64,000 bases of DNA from Methylopila sp. M107 (GCF_000384475.1 NZ_ARWB01000001.1:2088176-2152175), one strand, 5' to 3'. Shown: positions 16,829 through 26,265, counted from the stretch's first letter. Notes: generated by a model from the letters alone, not told the origin. Numbers and translations are program-made.

Positions 16829-18312
16829 CCCGCTTCTGGTCGAGAAGCCTGACCGTCCAGTTCGTCGCGCTGATGCTGCTCGCGCTCGCCGTGTCGCAGG
16901 GCGTCGGCCTCGTCGTCGCCGGTCTCGAGCGCTCGGCCCTGCTGCAGAACCAGATCAAGTCCGAATTCATCAGCCGCGCGGCGTCCGTCGCGCAGCTGCT
17001 CGACACCACGCCGCCGGGCGCGAGGAGCGACATCCTGCGGGCGAGCGGCGCCAACTATTCGCGCTTCTGGGTCACGCCCGGCGCGCCGCCCGCCGTCGGC
17101 GACTGGCGGCGCGACGCCTTCGGCCAGCTGACACAGCCGCTGCCGAGCCTGGCGAGCCTCGGCAGCCCGGAGAAGTTCGCCGGCGCCAAGCCCGACGCCG
17201 CGCTGGTCGCGGCCGCGACCGCGCCCACCAAGGACGACTGGTCGGAGCTGTCCGCCAACGCCTGGCCGCTCGACCGGCCGGCCAAGTTCGTGCATCTCGA
17301 CGACGCCTTCGGCATGGGGCTCGCGGTGCGCCTCAACGACGGCTCGTGGCTCAACACCGTATTCGCCAAGCCCGCCGCGATCGCGCTCTGGAACCGCGCC
17401 TCGCTGGTGACGCTGGCGCTGACCGCCCTGCTCCTCACCGCGATCGCGGCCTTCATCACGCGCGGCATCACCAAGCCGATGCGGCGGATGGCGGAGGCCG
17501 CGGAGTCGGTCGGCCGCGGCGAGGCGGCGACGCTGCCCGAGACCGGCCCGGACGACATCCGCCAGACGGCGGTCGCGTTCAACCAGATGCAGGCGCGGCT
17601 CGGCCGCTTCGTCGACGACCGCACGCGGATGCTGGCCGCGATCGGGCACGACCTGCGCACGCCGATCACCTCGCTCAGGCTCCGCGCCGAATTCGTCGCC
17701 GACGACGAGACCCGCGAGAAGATGCTCGGCACGATCGACGAGCTGCGCTCGATGACCGAGGCCGGCCTCGCCTTCGCGCGCGAGGAGGCGGCCTCCGAAG
17801 ACGTGCGCGCCGTCGACGTTTCTGCGCTGGTCGAGAGCCTGTGCGACGACCTCGCCGAACTCGGGCAGGACGTCGCCTTCGCCGAGGGCGCGACGGTGCG
17901 GCTGCGCTGCCGCCCCGACGCGCTGCGGCGCGCGGTCCGTAACCTGGTCGAGAACGCGGTGCGCTACGGCGCGCAAGCGCGGGTGCGCGTCGTCGAGACC
18001 CCGGCGAGCGTCGACATCGTGGTCGAGGACGACGGGCCCGGCGTGCCGACGGACGCCATGGAACAGGTGTTCGCGCCGTTCCACCGGCTGGAGACCTCGC
18101 GCAGCCGCGAGACCGGCGGTATCGGGCTCGGCCTCTCCATCGCGCGCACCATCGCGCGCCGCCATGGCGGCGACGTTTCGCTGGAAAATCTGCCAAAGGG
18201 CCTGCGCGCCACGATCTCCCTGCCGCGTCCGCGGGCGGTCGAGGCGACGGCGCGGGCCGGGCGGGTCTTTCCCGGCCTGCCGCGCCAGAAGCCCGCGCCT
18301 TCGGCTTCGTGA
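16825..18312 (+). CDS. EnvZ-type sensor histidine kinase
   Basis: About 495 residues. A first membrane helix ('FVALMLLALAVSQGVGLVVAGL'-like, residues ~10-32) and a second ('LVTLALTALLLTAIAAFI', ~190-212) bracket a periplasmic sensor region, followed by HAMP ('RGITKPMRRMAEAAESVGRG'). The H-box is 'AAIGHDLRTPITSLRLRAEF', the N-box 'NLVENAVRYG', and the ATP lid 'EDDGPGVP' and 'GIGLGLSIART'. It ends with a ~40-residue Arg/Pro-rich tail. Partner of the regulator it overlaps. The ATG at 16825 is preferred over an earlier in-frame codon at 16783 inside the regulator gene. Confidence 0.92.
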   Translation: MTRFWSRSLTVQFVALMLLALAVSQGVGLVVAGLERSALLQNQIKSEFISRAASVAQLLDTTPPGARSDILRASGANYSRFWVTPGAPPAVGDWRRDAFGQLTQPLPSLASLGSPEKFAGAKPDAALVAAATAPTKDDWSELSANAWPLDRPAKFVHLDDAFGMGLAVRLNDGSWLNTVFAKPAAIALWNRASLVTLALTALLLTAIAAFITRGITKPMRRMAEAAESVGRGEAATLPETGPDDIRQTAVAFNQMQARLGRFVDDRTRMLAAIGHDLRTPITSLRLRAEFVADDETREKMLGTIDELRSMTEAGLAFAREEAASEDVRAVDVSALVESLCDDLAELGQDVAFAEGATVRLRCRPDALRRAVRNLVENAVRYGAQARVRVVETPASVDIVVEDDGPGVPTDAMEQVFAPFHRLETSRSRETGGIGLGLSIARTIARRHGGDVSLENLPKGLRATISLPRPRAVEATARAGRVFPGLPRQKPAPSAS

Positions 18313-18326
18313 GGGGCCACCTTCTG

Positions 18327-18463
18327 TCCCCCTCCCCCTTGCGGGGAGGGGTTAGGGGTGGGGGTCCCTCAGGATGCGGCGCCCCGCGTCGGCGTAGAGA
18401 AGCTTCACTCAGCGAGCCACGTTCTGAACCACCCCCACCCCTAACCCCTTCCCGCAAGGGGGG
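18327..18463. repeat. Long palindromic element, family B (typical copy)
   Basis: Same arms and orientation as the copy at 11288, and the same interior ('ccctcaggatg', 'gcgccccgcgtcggcg', 'gttctgaacc'). Most differences lie in the right half of the interior. It lies between the histidine kinase and selD. Confidence 0.85.
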
Positions 18464-18532
18464 AACGCGCCCTATCGTTCAGCTGGCGCCGAGAGATAGA
18501 CTGCGGCTGACTCAACCCGAAAGGACGCCGCA

Positions 18533-19588
18533 ATGGACGGTTCGCCCTTGCGTCTCACCTCGATGGCCCATGGCGGCGGCTGCGGCTGCAAGCTGGCGCC
18601 GTCCGTGCTCCACGACATCCTGAAGAAGATGCCGATCCCGGTCCCCTCGCCCGACCTGCTGGTCGGGACCGAGACCTCGGACGACGCCGCCGTCTACCGG
18701 CTGAACGAGACCCAGGCGATCGTCGCAACCACGGACTTCTTCACCCCCATCGTCGACGACCCGTTCCAGTTCGGCCGCATCGCCGCGACCAACGCGCTGT
18801 CCGACGTCTACGCCATGGGCGGAAAACCGCTGTTCGCGCTCGCGCTCGTCGGCATGCCGGTCAACACCATCCCGCTCGAAATGGCGCAGGACATCCTGGC
18901 CGGCGGCGCTTCGATCTGCGCGGAGGCCGGCATACCGGTGGTCGGCGGCCACTCGATCGACGCGCCCGAACCGATCTACGGCCTCGTCGCGATCGGCCTC
19001 GTGCATCCCGACAGGGTCCGCCGGAATGCGAGCGCGCAGGCCGGCGACGCGCTGATCCTCACCAAGGGCGTCGGGATCGGCGTGTTCTCGGCCGCGCTGA
19101 AGAAGAACGAACTCTCGGACGAGGCCTACGCCGCCATGATCGCCTCGACCACGCGGCTGAACGACATCGGCCCGACGCTCGCCGAGAACGACGCCGTCCA
19201 CGCCATCACGGACGTGACCGGCTTCGGCCTGCTCGGCCACCTGCTGGAGATGTGCCGCGGCTCGGGCCTCGGCGCGGAGATCCGGGTGCCGGACGTGCCT
19301 GTCCTGCCTGGCGCCGAGGCGCTCGCGGAGGCCGGCTTCATCACCGGCGCCTCGGGCCGCAACTGGAAATCCTACGGCCACGCCGTCCACTGGCCGCAGG
19401 GGCTGGCGCCCGACTGGCGGCGCGAGCTGCTGTGCGACCCGCAGACCAGCGGCGGCCTGCTGGTCGCGGTCGCGCAAGAGGCTTCCGAAGCGGTCGTGGC
19501 GGCCGCGCGCGCCGCCGGCTTCGCCCAGGCGGCCGTCATCGGATCGCTGCGCGAGGGCGCGGCGGAGGTGTCGTTCTCGGGACTTTGA
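18533..19588 (+). CDS. selD: Selenide, water dikinase
   Basis: 351 residues, the standard SelD length. It makes selenophosphate from selenide and ATP. The catalytic Cys17 and Lys20 appear in '[11 protein letters not shown]' at the same positions as in the E. coli enzyme, so it is a cysteine and not a selenocysteine form. Other motifs: 'DDAAVYRL', '[13 protein letters not shown]', '[10 protein letters not shown]', '[11 protein letters not shown]', and '[14 protein letters not shown]'. No selA, selB, selC or selenouridine synthase gene is in the window, so the user of selenophosphate is elsewhere. Confidence 0.95.
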   Translation: MDGSPLRLTSMAHGGGCGCKLAPSVLHDILKKMPIPVPSPDLLVGTETSDDAAVYRLNETQAIVATTDFFTPIVDDPFQFGRIAATNALSDVYAMGGKPLFALALVGMPVNTIPLEMAQDILAGGASICAEAGIPVVGGHSIDAPEPIYGLVAIGLVHPDRVRRNASAQAGDALILTKGVGIGVFSAALKKNELSDEAYAAMIASTTRLNDIGPTLAENDAVHAITDVTGFGLLGHLLEMCRGSGLGAEIRVPDVPVLPGAEALAEAGFITGASGRNWKSYGHAVHWPQGLAPDWRRELLCDPQTSGGLLVAVAQEASEAVVAAARAAGFAQAAVIGSLREGAAEVSFSGL

Positions 19589-19780
19589 GGGGAATGAAAA
19601 GTTCGGCCGACGAGGTTATTACGCGCCCCGTCGGCCTGTCCGCGACGCGGGAGGGGCGGTGCCGCGCCGTGGCCTGCAGCGCGAGATAGGCGGAGGATGA
19701 GGCCGAACAACGGCGGCCGAGGTCACCCTCGGTTTCGCTTCGTTGCACTTGGAGCTTGATGATTTGAGGTCGAGCCGCCC

Positions 19781-19926
19781 CGTCATTCCCGGACTTGATC
19801 CGGGCATCCATCAGAGGGAACGCGGACGTTTCCGAGTTCCCCACTCAGCAGGGCGAAGTCGGAAACATCCGACTCGCCAGCCGCGTCCGCGGCCGATGGA
19901 TCGCCGGGTCAAGCCCGGCGATGACG
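19781..19926. repeat. Palindromic intergenic repeats, family A with an inserted 18-bp palindrome
   Basis: Outer family A halves ('gtcattcccggacttgatccggg' type at the left, 'gccgggtcaagcccggc' at the right) enclose AGTCGGAAACATCCGACT at 19857-19874. That 18-mer recurs inverted at 42483-42500. The gene-free stretch 19589-19968 holds nothing else recognised. Confidence 0.65.
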
Positions 19927-19968
19927 GCCTGAACCAAACGCATCATGCTCCAGGGGCGCGCGGAGCCG

Positions 19969-20625
19969 TCACCCGATCGCGGGGTCGGGCGCAGGCAGCA
20001 GCCCCGCCCCGATCGCGATCCAGACCAGCATGGCGTCGTTCGAGGCGTTGAGCTTCGCCTTGATCGTCGAATGGTAGTTCTGGACGGTCTTGTGGCTGAG
20101 CTGGAGCGCGGCCGCCGCCTCGTCGGTCGAGGCGCCGGCCGCGAGCAGCTTCAGGATCTCCACCTCGCGGGGGCCGAGCGCGTCGATCGGCGAGGCGCGG
20201 CCGGAGACGCGCTCGGCCGCGATCATGCGGGCGATGTCGTCGCTGACCGCCCGTCCGCCGCGCATCACCGTCCCCATGCAGGCGATGAGCTCGGAGGCGG
20301 GGCTCGACTTGGTGACGTAGCCCGAGGCGCCGGCCTCGAAGGCCTTCAGCGCATGGATGACGCTCTGGTGCATGGTGAAGACGAGGATGCGGGCGCGGCC
20401 GTCATAGGCGCGGATCCGGCGGATCGCCTCGAGCCCGCTCGAACCCGGCATGGAAATGTCCATGACGACGATGTCGGGCGCGAGGCTCCGGTAGAGGTGA
20501 TAGGCCTCGACCGCGGTCTCCGCCTCGCCCGTCACCTTGTAGTCCGCCTGCCGCTCCAGGAGCTTGCGGTAGCCGGCGCGGACCACCGGATGGTCGTCGA
20601 CCAGGATCGCGGTGTGGCGGCTCAC
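19969..20625 (-). CDS. NarL/FixJ-family response regulator (MoxX-like by context)
   Basis: 218 residues. Receiver motifs: 'ILVDDHPVVRAGY', phosphoacceptor in 'DIVVMDISMPGSSGLEA', and 'GYVTKSSPASEL'. The LuxR-type helix-turn-helix is near residues 150-205: 'LGPREVEILKLLAAGASTDEAAAAL' then 'LSHKTVQNYHSTIKAKL'. It overlaps the upstream kinase gene by four bases. A NarL-type regulator with a HisKA_3 kinase next to methanol dehydrogenase recalls MoxYX/FlhSR of Paracoccus, which control methanol or formaldehyde oxidation genes. That role is inferred from position and architecture. Confidence 0.85.
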   Translation of the reverse strand: MSRHTAILVDDHPVVRAGYRKLLERQADYKVTGEAETAVEAYHLYRSLAPDIVVMDISMPGSSGLEAIRRIRAYDGRARILVFTMHQSVIHALKAFEAGASGYVTKSSPASELIACMGTVMRGGRAVSDDIARMIAAERVSGRASPIDALGPREVEILKLLAAGASTDEAAAALQLSHKTVQNYHSTIKAKLNASNDAMLVWIAIGAGLLPAPDPAIG

Positions 20626-22025
20626 GCCAGCCGCTCCTCATGCGCCGCCGGCGCGAATGGGATCAGCGCGGAAATCCGCACCCCGCGCGGCGCGGGGCCG
20701 GCCGAGAAGCTGCCGCCGAGCGCCGCGATCCGCTCGCGGATGCCGAGCAGGCCGTGGCCCGCGCTCGTGACCAGCCGGCCCGGATCGCCGCCGCCGTCGT
20801 CCTCGACCGTCACCTCGACGGCGGGGCGTCCTGAGCGGGCGTCGATCCGCACGCGCACCTCGCTCGGGCGCCCGTGCCGGGTCGCGTTGGTCAGGCACTC
20901 CTGCACGATGCGGTAGATGCTGAGCGCCGCCTGCGCGGGGGCCGCCGCGAGGCTGCCCACGATGTCGAGCCGGTAGACGGGAGCCGGGCCCTTGGCGGAG
21001 CCGACGCCGGTGAGCCGCGCGTTCCAGGTCGCGACCAGATGGTCGAGGCTGCGCTCCAGTCCGACGTCGTCGAGGTCGGGCGGCCGCAGCCGCGCCAGCG
21101 CGCCGCGCAGTGTCGCCATCATGCGCTCGGTGATGCCGACGATCTCGCGCGCTTCCTCCGCCACCTCCGGATGGTCGCGCTCGATCGCGGCCGCGACCGC
21201 GCCCGACATGGCGGCGGCGGCGGTGAGGCACTGGCCGAACTCGTCGTGCAAGTCGCGGGCGAGCGCGCGGCGCTCCTCCTCCTGCACCTGGAACAGCCGG
21301 CGCGTGAGGGCGGCGCGTTCGGCGGTGGTTTCGGCGAGGCGCTCGGTCAGCTGGTTGAAGGCGCGTGCGATATGAGCGAACTCCTGCGCGCGGAACGAGG
21401 GCAGGCGCACCGAATGGTCGCCGCGTTCGAGACGCTTCAGCGCGCGCACGATGCGCTCGGCCGGCATCAGCGCATGGCCGATGACGAGCGTCGCCAGAAG
21501 CCCGATCGCCGCCGCCATCGCGGCCGCGACCGAGACCACGACGCTGACCTGCCGCCACGCCTGGCGCGCAGCCGCGCCCTCGTCGGTCTCGGCGCGCACG
21601 TGCCCTGCGGTCTGCATGTAGAAGGTGATGGTGCGGCTGACCGGCTCGATCGGCCCGAACATCGCCTCGTTCAGCGCGACGAACCATGACGGCGGCTCGG
21701 CCCCGCCGTTTCGTATGCCGCAGAGCCGGTTCGGCTGGCCCTTCGCCCAGGCGACGCTGACGCAATAGCCCGGGCTGATCACCCGAAGCGTGTCGGAGCT
21801 GCGCCAGTCCGGAAAGGCGAACTCGGCGCCGGGGCCGATCGCGCCGCGGAACGTCATCTCGCGCCAGGCGAGCGACACCGCCTCGCGCTGGACGCGCACG
21901 GCGGACGCCGTCAGCTCGGTGTGGATCGAGCGGTTGACGTCGACCATGACCCAGGCGCTCGCGCAGAGCAGGCAGAGCGCGACGACGCCGACCACCCGTA
22001 GGATGAGGCTCACCAGCAAACGCAT
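20622..22025 (-). CDS. NarX/DegS-type sensor histidine kinase (MoxY-like by context)
   Basis: 467 residues. Helix 1 is at the N-terminus ('LILRVVGVVALCLLCASAWVMV'-like) and helix 2 around residues 165-187, with a periplasmic sensor region containing two cysteines ('SPGYCVSV' and 'NRLCGI'). HAMP follows, then the HisKA_3 phosphoacceptor in 'ALARDLHDEFGQCLTA', and the ATPase with 'QECLTNATRHG' and 'DDGGGDPG'. It is divergent from xoxF at 22230 and translationally coupled to the response regulator, so it is a good candidate to set xoxF expression. Confidence 0.85.
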   Translation of the reverse strand: MRLLVSLILRVVGVVALCLLCASAWVMVDVNRSIHTELTASAVRVQREAVSLAWREMTFRGAIGPGAEFAFPDWRSSDTLRVISPGYCVSVAWAKGQPNRLCGIRNGGAEPPSWFVALNEAMFGPIEPVSRTITFYMQTAGHVRAETDEGAAARQAWRQVSVVVSVAAAMAAAIGLLATLVIGHALMPAERIVRALKRLERGDHSVRLPSFRAQEFAHIARAFNQLTERLAETTAERAALTRRLFQVQEEERRALARDLHDEFGQCLTAAAAMSGAVAAAIERDHPEVAEEAREIVGITERMMATLRGALARLRPPDLDDVGLERSLDHLVATWNARLTGVGSAKGPAPVYRLDIVGSLAAAPAQAALSIYRIVQECLTNATRHGRPSEVRVRIDARSGRPAVEVTVEDDGGGDPGRLVTSAGHGLLGIRERIAALGGSFSAGPAPRGVRISALIPFAPAAHEERLA

Positions 22026-22095
22026 CGACCGCCTCCTCGACCTCGACCCTGACCACAGGCGGGCGCCCCGCGCCCAAGCGCAAGATGTCCCGGCG

Positions 22096-22117
22096 AATCT
22101 CGGGCAAATCTCCCGAG
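22096..22117. promoter_or_regulatory. Candidate operator in the kinase-xoxF divergent promoter region
   Basis: AATCTC occurs at 22096 and 22107, exactly 11 bp apart, and overlaps an inverted repeat ctcggg (22099-22104) / cccgag (22112-22117) with a 7-nt spacer. It lies ~113 bp upstream of the xoxF start and ~70 bp upstream of the kinase start. It could be bound by the NarL-type regulator encoded alongside. Unproven. Confidence 0.4.
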
Positions 22118-22229
22118 CCGGGACGGGAGCGCGTCTCTAACCGCGCGCGCCGTTTCTAAGCTTTGTTTGAGAGGCTCGGTCGATCCGTCGTCCAGCGTGA
22201 AACAAGAACACTGATTTCGGAGGACGCCG

Positions 22230-24053
22230 GTGAACCGGATCAAGACAATCGGCCTGGGCCTCGGCCTCGGCGTGAGCTTTGCGGCGGGCGTCGTCCCGGC
22301 GCTCGCAAACGACGACGTGCTGAAGCGCAGCGCCGACCCGAAGCAGCAGGTGCTGCAGACGGTCGACTACGCCAATACGCGCTATTCCAAGCTCAGCCAG
22401 ATCACCAAAGACAATGTGAAGAAGCTGAAGGTGGACTGGAGCTTCTCGACCGGCGTGCTCCGCGGTCATGAGGGCGCGCCTCTGGTCGTCGACGGCATCA
22501 TGTATGTGCACACGCCGTTCCCGAACAACGTGTTCGCGCTCGACCTCAACAATGACGGCAAGATCGTCTGGAAGTACGAGCCGAAGCAGGATCCGGCCGT
22601 CATCCCGATCATGTGCTGCGACGTGGTCAATCGCGGCCTCGCCTATGCCGAGGGCACGATCTTCCTGCATCAGGCCGACACGACGGTCGTCGCGCTCGAC
22701 GCCAAGACCGGCCAGAAGAAGTGGTCGGCGGTCAACGGCAACCCGAAGGTCGGCGAATCCAACACCGCGACCGTTCTGCCCGTGAAGGACAAGCTGATCG
22801 TCGGCATCTCGGGCGCCGAGTTCGGCATCCGCGGCCACCTCACCGCTTACAACATCAAGGACGGCAAGCTCGCCTGGCGGGCCTATTCGGTCGGGCCGGA
22901 CGAGGACCTGCTGGTCGATCCGGAGAAGACCACGGAACTCGGCAAGCCGATCGGCAAGGATTCGTCGCTCAAGACCTGGCAGGCCGACCAGTGGAAGATC
23001 GGCGGCGGCTCGACCTGGGGCTGGTACTCCTACGATCCGAAGCTCAACCTCGTCTATTACGGCACCGCCAACCCCTCGACCTGGAACCCCAAGCAGCGGC
23101 CGGGCGACAACAAGTGGACGATGGCTGTGTTCGCCCGCGACGTCGACACCGGGCTCGCGAAATGGGTCTACCAGATGACGCCCCACGACGAGTGGGACTA
23201 TGACGGCATCAACGAGATGATCCTCACGGACCAGACCGTCGACGGCAAGAAGCAGCCGCTGCTGACCCATTTCGACCGCAACGGATTTGCTTACACGCTG
23301 AACCGCGAAACGGGCGCGCTGCTGGTCGCCGAGAAGTACGACCCGGTGGTGAACTGGGCCACCAAGGTCGATCAGGACAAGGATTCGAAGACCTACGGTC
23401 GTCCTCTCGTTCAGGCCAAATACTCCACCGAGCAGAACGGCGAGGACGTCAATTCGAAGGGCATCTGCCCGGCCGCGCTCGGCACCAAGGACCAGCAGCC
23501 GGCGGCCTACTCGCCTGAGACCGAGCTGTTCTACGTGCCGACCAACCATGTCTGCATGGACTACGAGCCGTTCCGCGTCTCCTACACCGCCGGTCAGCCT
23601 TATGTCGGCGCGACGCTGTCGATGTATCCGGCCCCGAACAGCCATGGCGGCATGGGCAACTTCATCGCCTGGGACGGCAAGAAGGGTAAGATCGTCTGGT
23701 CGAACAAGGAGCAGTTCTCGGTTTGGTCCGGGGCGCTCGCGACCGCCGGCGGCGTGGTGTTCTACGGCACGCTCGAAGGCTACCTGAAGGCGGTCGACGC
23801 CAAGACGGGCAAGGAGCTCTTCAAGTTCAAGACGCCATCCGGGATCATCGGCAACGTCATGACCTATGAGCACAAGGGCAAGCAGCACGTCGCGGTGCTG
23901 TCGGGCGTCGGCGGCTGGGCCGGCATCGGGCTCGCGGCCGGCCTCACCAATTCGGCGGATGGCCTCGGCGCGGTCGGCGGCTACGCGTCGCTCGCCCAGT
24001 ACACCGCGCTCGGCGGCCAGCTCACCGTGTTCTCGGTGCAGGACGGCGACTGA
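22230..24053 (+). CDS. xoxF: XoxF-type lanthanide-dependent methanol dehydrogenase, copy 1
   Basis: 607 residues, an eight-bladed PQQ quinoprotein with a signal peptide ending 'VVPALA' before 'NDDVLK' (periplasmic). It oxidises methanol to formaldehyde or formate. The adjacent-Cys disulfide is in '[10 protein letters not shown]'. The XoxF hallmark is '[10 protein letters not shown]': the second Asp, where MxaF has Ala, ligates the lanthanide. Close to the active site it has '[11 protein letters not shown]' where copy 2 and typical XoxF have '[11 protein letters not shown]'. GTG start with 'ggagga' upstream. No xoxG cytochrome or xoxJ follows; the next gene is a second xoxF. By eye there are about 70 substitutions against copy 2 in residues 28-390 but only six in the next ~205. 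Confidence 0.95.
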   Translation: MNRIKTIGLGLGLGVSFAAGVVPALANDDVLKRSADPKQQVLQTVDYANTRYSKLSQITKDNVKKLKVDWSFSTGVLRGHEGAPLVVDGIMYVHTPFPNNVFALDLNNDGKIVWKYEPKQDPAVIPIMCCDVVNRGLAYAEGTIFLHQADTTVVALDAKTGQKKWSAVNGNPKVGESNTATVLPVKDKLIVGISGAEFGIRGHLTAYNIKDGKLAWRAYSVGPDEDLLVDPEKTTELGKPIGKDSSLKTWQADQWKIGGGSTWGWYSYDPKLNLVYYGTANPSTWNPKQRPGDNKWTMAVFARDVDTGLAKWVYQMTPHDEWDYDGINEMILTDQTVDGKKQPLLTHFDRNGFAYTLNRETGALLVAEKYDPVVNWATKVDQDKDSKTYGRPLVQAKYSTEQNGEDVNSKGICPAALGTKDQQPAAYSPETELFYVPTNHVCMDYEPFRVSYTAGQPYVGATLSMYPAPNSHGGMGNFIAWDGKKGKIVWSNKEQFSVWSGALATAGGVVFYGTLEGYLKAVDAKTGKELFKFKTPSGIIGNVMTYEHKGKQHVAVLSGVGGWAGIGLAAGLTNSADGLGAVGGYASLAQYTALGGQLTVFSVQDGD

Positions 24054-24068
24054 ATTTTGCGGGACACG

Positions 24069-24098
24069 CCCGCGGGTCGTCGCCTGACGACCCGCGGG
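24069..24098 (+). other. Stable 3' hairpin after xoxF copy 1
   Basis: A perfect 13-bp stem (cccgcgggtcgtc, loop gcct, inverse copy) begins 16 bases after the stop codon and has no U-tract. A hairpin of similar size sits at the same place after copy 2 although its sequence differs. This suggests conserved mRNA 3'-end protection. Confidence 0.6.
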
Positions 24099-24114
24099 AA
24101 ATCACCACGAAACC

Positions 24115-24182
24115 TGGTCTGCTCCCTCTTTCCAGGCGGTCCGTGGACGCGGCGAGCTCAGTGCTCGCCGCGTTTTTTTTTT
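24115..24182 (+). terminator. Intrinsic terminator of xoxF copy 1 with conserved 42-nt leader block
   Basis: Stem gcggcgagc (24149-24157), 5-nt loop, inverse (24163-24171), then ten T residues (24173-24182). The 42 bases 24115-24156 that lead into and include most of the left stem are identical to 26266-26307 after copy 2. Confidence 0.9.
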
Positions 24183-24274
24183 GCGTCGGGCGGCGCGTGA
24201 CAAGCCGCCTTTCGGCGTGCCGGATTCGCGGCCCCGGCGCTGACTCTCGCTCATCCCTCCAAGAATAATAAGAA

Positions 24275-24300
24275 ATAAGACAGTAGACAGCCTGTTTTAT
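24275..24300. promoter_or_regulatory. Imperfect inverted repeat in the xoxF copy 2 promoter region
   Basis: ATAAGACAG (24275-24283), 8-nt spacer, CTGTTTTAT (24292-24300); one mismatch in nine pairs. It lies in an AT-rich island (24261-24300) that contrasts with the surrounding GC-rich DNA, ~75 bp upstream of the start codon. It may be a regulator site or part of the promoter; no clear -35/-10 pair could be fixed. Confidence 0.45.
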
Positions 24301-24373
24301 GCTGAACATCTTCCTGCATGTCGGGGCTTTTACGTCGCGATATTAACAATAATAAGGATATCGGAAGACGCCC

Positions 24374-26197
24374 ATGAGCCGGATCAAGACAGTCAGCCTG
24401 ACTTTGGCGCTCGGCGCTGGAGCCGCAGTCGCGGCGATGGCGCCCGCCTCCGCCAATGACGACGTATTGAAGCGCAGCGCCGACCCCAAGCAGCAGGTGC
24501 TGCAGACGGTCGACTACGCCAACACCCGTTACTCGAAGCTCGACGAGATCAACGCGTCGAACGTCAAGAAGCTCCAGGTCGCCTGGACCTTCTCGACCGG
24601 CGTTCTGCGCGGCCATGAGGGCTCGCCGCTGGTCGTCGACAACATGATGTACGTCCACACGCCGTTCCCGAACAACGTGTTCGCGCTCGACCTCAACGAG
24701 GGCGGCAAGATCGTCTGGAAGTACGAGCCGAAGCAGGACCCGTCGGTCATCCCGGTGATGTGCTGCGACACCGTCAACCGCGGCCTCGCCTATGCGGACA
24801 ACACGATCATCCTGCACCAGGCCGACACCACCGTCGTCGCGCTCGACGCCAAGACCGGCCAGAAGAAGTGGTCCGTCGTCAACGGCGACCCGAAGAAGGG
24901 CGAGACCAACACCACGACGGTTCTTCCCGTGAAGGACAAGATCATCGTCGGCGTTTCGGGCGGCGAGTTCGGCGTGCAGGCGCACGTCACCGCGTATAAC
25001 CTGAAGGACGGCAAGCGCGTCTGGCGCGGCTACTCGGTCGGCACCGACGACCAGCTGCTCGTCGACCCGGAGAAGACCACCGAGCACGGCAAGCCGATCG
25101 GAAAGGATTCGTCGATCAAGACCTGGGAAGGCGACCAGTGGAAGACCGGCGGCGGAGCGACCTGGGGCTGGTACTCCTACGACCCGAAGCTCGACCTCGT
25201 CTATTACGGCTCGGGCAACCCCTCGACCTGGAACCCGAAGCAGCGCCCCGGCGACAACAAGTGGTCGATGACCATCTGGGCCCGCAATCCCGACACCGGC
25301 GTCGCCAAGTGGGTCTACCAGATGACGCCTCACGACGAGTGGGACTACGACGGCGTCAACGAGATGATCCTGACCGATCAGAAGATCGACGGGAAAGAGC
25401 GCAAGCTCCTCACGCATTTCGACCGCAACGGCTTCGGCTACACGCTCGATCGCGAAAGCGGAGAAGTGCTCGTCGCCGAAAAATTTGACCCCGTGGTCAA
25501 CTGGGCCACGAAGGTCGATCTCGAAAAGGGTTCCAAGACCTACGGTCGTCCGCTGGTCGTGGCCAAGTACTCGACCGAGCAGAACGGTGAAGACGTCAAC
25601 TCGAAGGGCATCTGCCCCGCCGCGCTCGGCACCAAGGACCAGCAGCCTGCGGCCTACTCGCCCGAGACCGAGCTGTTCTACGTGCCGACCAACCACGTCT
25701 GCATGGACTACGAGCCATTCCGCGTTTCCTACACCGCCGGCCAGCCCTATGTCGGCGCGACCCTCGCGATGTACCCGGCCCCCAATTCGCATGGCGGCAT
25801 GGGCAACTTCATCGCCTGGGACGGCAAGAAGGGTAAGATCGTCTGGTCCAACAAGGAGCAGTTCTCGGTCTGGTCGGGCGCTCTCGCGACCGCCGGCGGC
25901 GTCGTGTTCTACGGGACGCTCGAAGGCTACCTGAAGGCCGTCGACGCCAAGTCGGGCAAGGAACTCTACAAGTTCAAGACCCCGTCGGGCATCATCGGCA
26001 ACGTCATGACCTATGAGCACAAGGGCAAGCAGTATGTCGGCGTGCTCTCGGGCGTCGGCGGCTGGGCCGGCATCGGCCTTGCGGCGGGCCTCACCAACTC
26101 GGCCGACGGCCTCGGCGCGGTCGGCGGCTACGCGTCGCTCGCCCAGTACACCGCTCTCGGCGGCCAGCTGACGGTGTTCTCGCTGCCGACCAACTGA
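24374..26197 (+). CDS. xoxF: XoxF-type lanthanide-dependent methanol dehydrogenase, copy 2
   Basis: 607 residues. The signal peptide ends 'MAPASA' before 'NDDVLK'. It has the Cys-Cys ring in '[10 protein letters not shown]', active-site Asn in '[11 protein letters not shown]', and catalytic plus lanthanide-ligating Asps in '[10 protein letters not shown]'. This copy looks closer to the canonical methylobacterial XoxF5 sequence than copy 1. ATG at 24374 with 'ggaag' upstream. It has its own AT-rich promoter region and its own terminator, so the two genes can be expressed separately. The copy closest to the MoxY/X-like pair is copy 1. No accessory mxa/xox genes are in the window. Confidence 0.95.
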   Translation: MSRIKTVSLTLALGAGAAVAAMAPASANDDVLKRSADPKQQVLQTVDYANTRYSKLDEINASNVKKLQVAWTFSTGVLRGHEGSPLVVDNMMYVHTPFPNNVFALDLNEGGKIVWKYEPKQDPSVIPVMCCDTVNRGLAYADNTIILHQADTTVVALDAKTGQKKWSVVNGDPKKGETNTTTVLPVKDKIIVGVSGGEFGVQAHVTAYNLKDGKRVWRGYSVGTDDQLLVDPEKTTEHGKPIGKDSSIKTWEGDQWKTGGGATWGWYSYDPKLDLVYYGSGNPSTWNPKQRPGDNKWSMTIWARNPDTGVAKWVYQMTPHDEWDYDGVNEMILTDQKIDGKERKLLTHFDRNGFGYTLDRESGEVLVAEKFDPVVNWATKVDLEKGSKTYGRPLVVAKYSTEQNGEDVNSKGICPAALGTKDQQPAAYSPETELFYVPTNHVCMDYEPFRVSYTAGQPYVGATLAMYPAPNSHGGMGNFIAWDGKKGKIVWSNKEQFSVWSGALATAGGVVFYGTLEGYLKAVDAKSGKELYKFKTPSGIIGNVMTYEHKGKQYVGVLSGVGGWAGIGLAAGLTNSADGLGAVGGYASLAQYTALGGQLTVFSLPTN

Positions 26198-26217
26198 GCG
26201 ACGCCGCTCTCGACGAT

Positions 26218-26250
26218 CGGCCGCATCGCGCCCAACGCGCGGTGCGGCCG
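26218..26250 (+). other. Stable 3' hairpin after xoxF copy 2
   Basis: A 14-bp stem with one G-U pair (cggccgcatcgcgc with its partner at 26237-26250, 5-nt loop). No U-tract. Positional counterpart of the hairpin at 24069-24098. Confidence 0.55.
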
Positions 26251-26265
26251 GACTTTCCGCGAGCT

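Noticed and set aside
22230-26197. Considered as MxaF (calcium-dependent methanol dehydrogenase)
   Set aside because: Both proteins have WDYDG with the extra Asp that ligates lanthanide; MxaF has Ala there, and mxaJGI are not adjacent.
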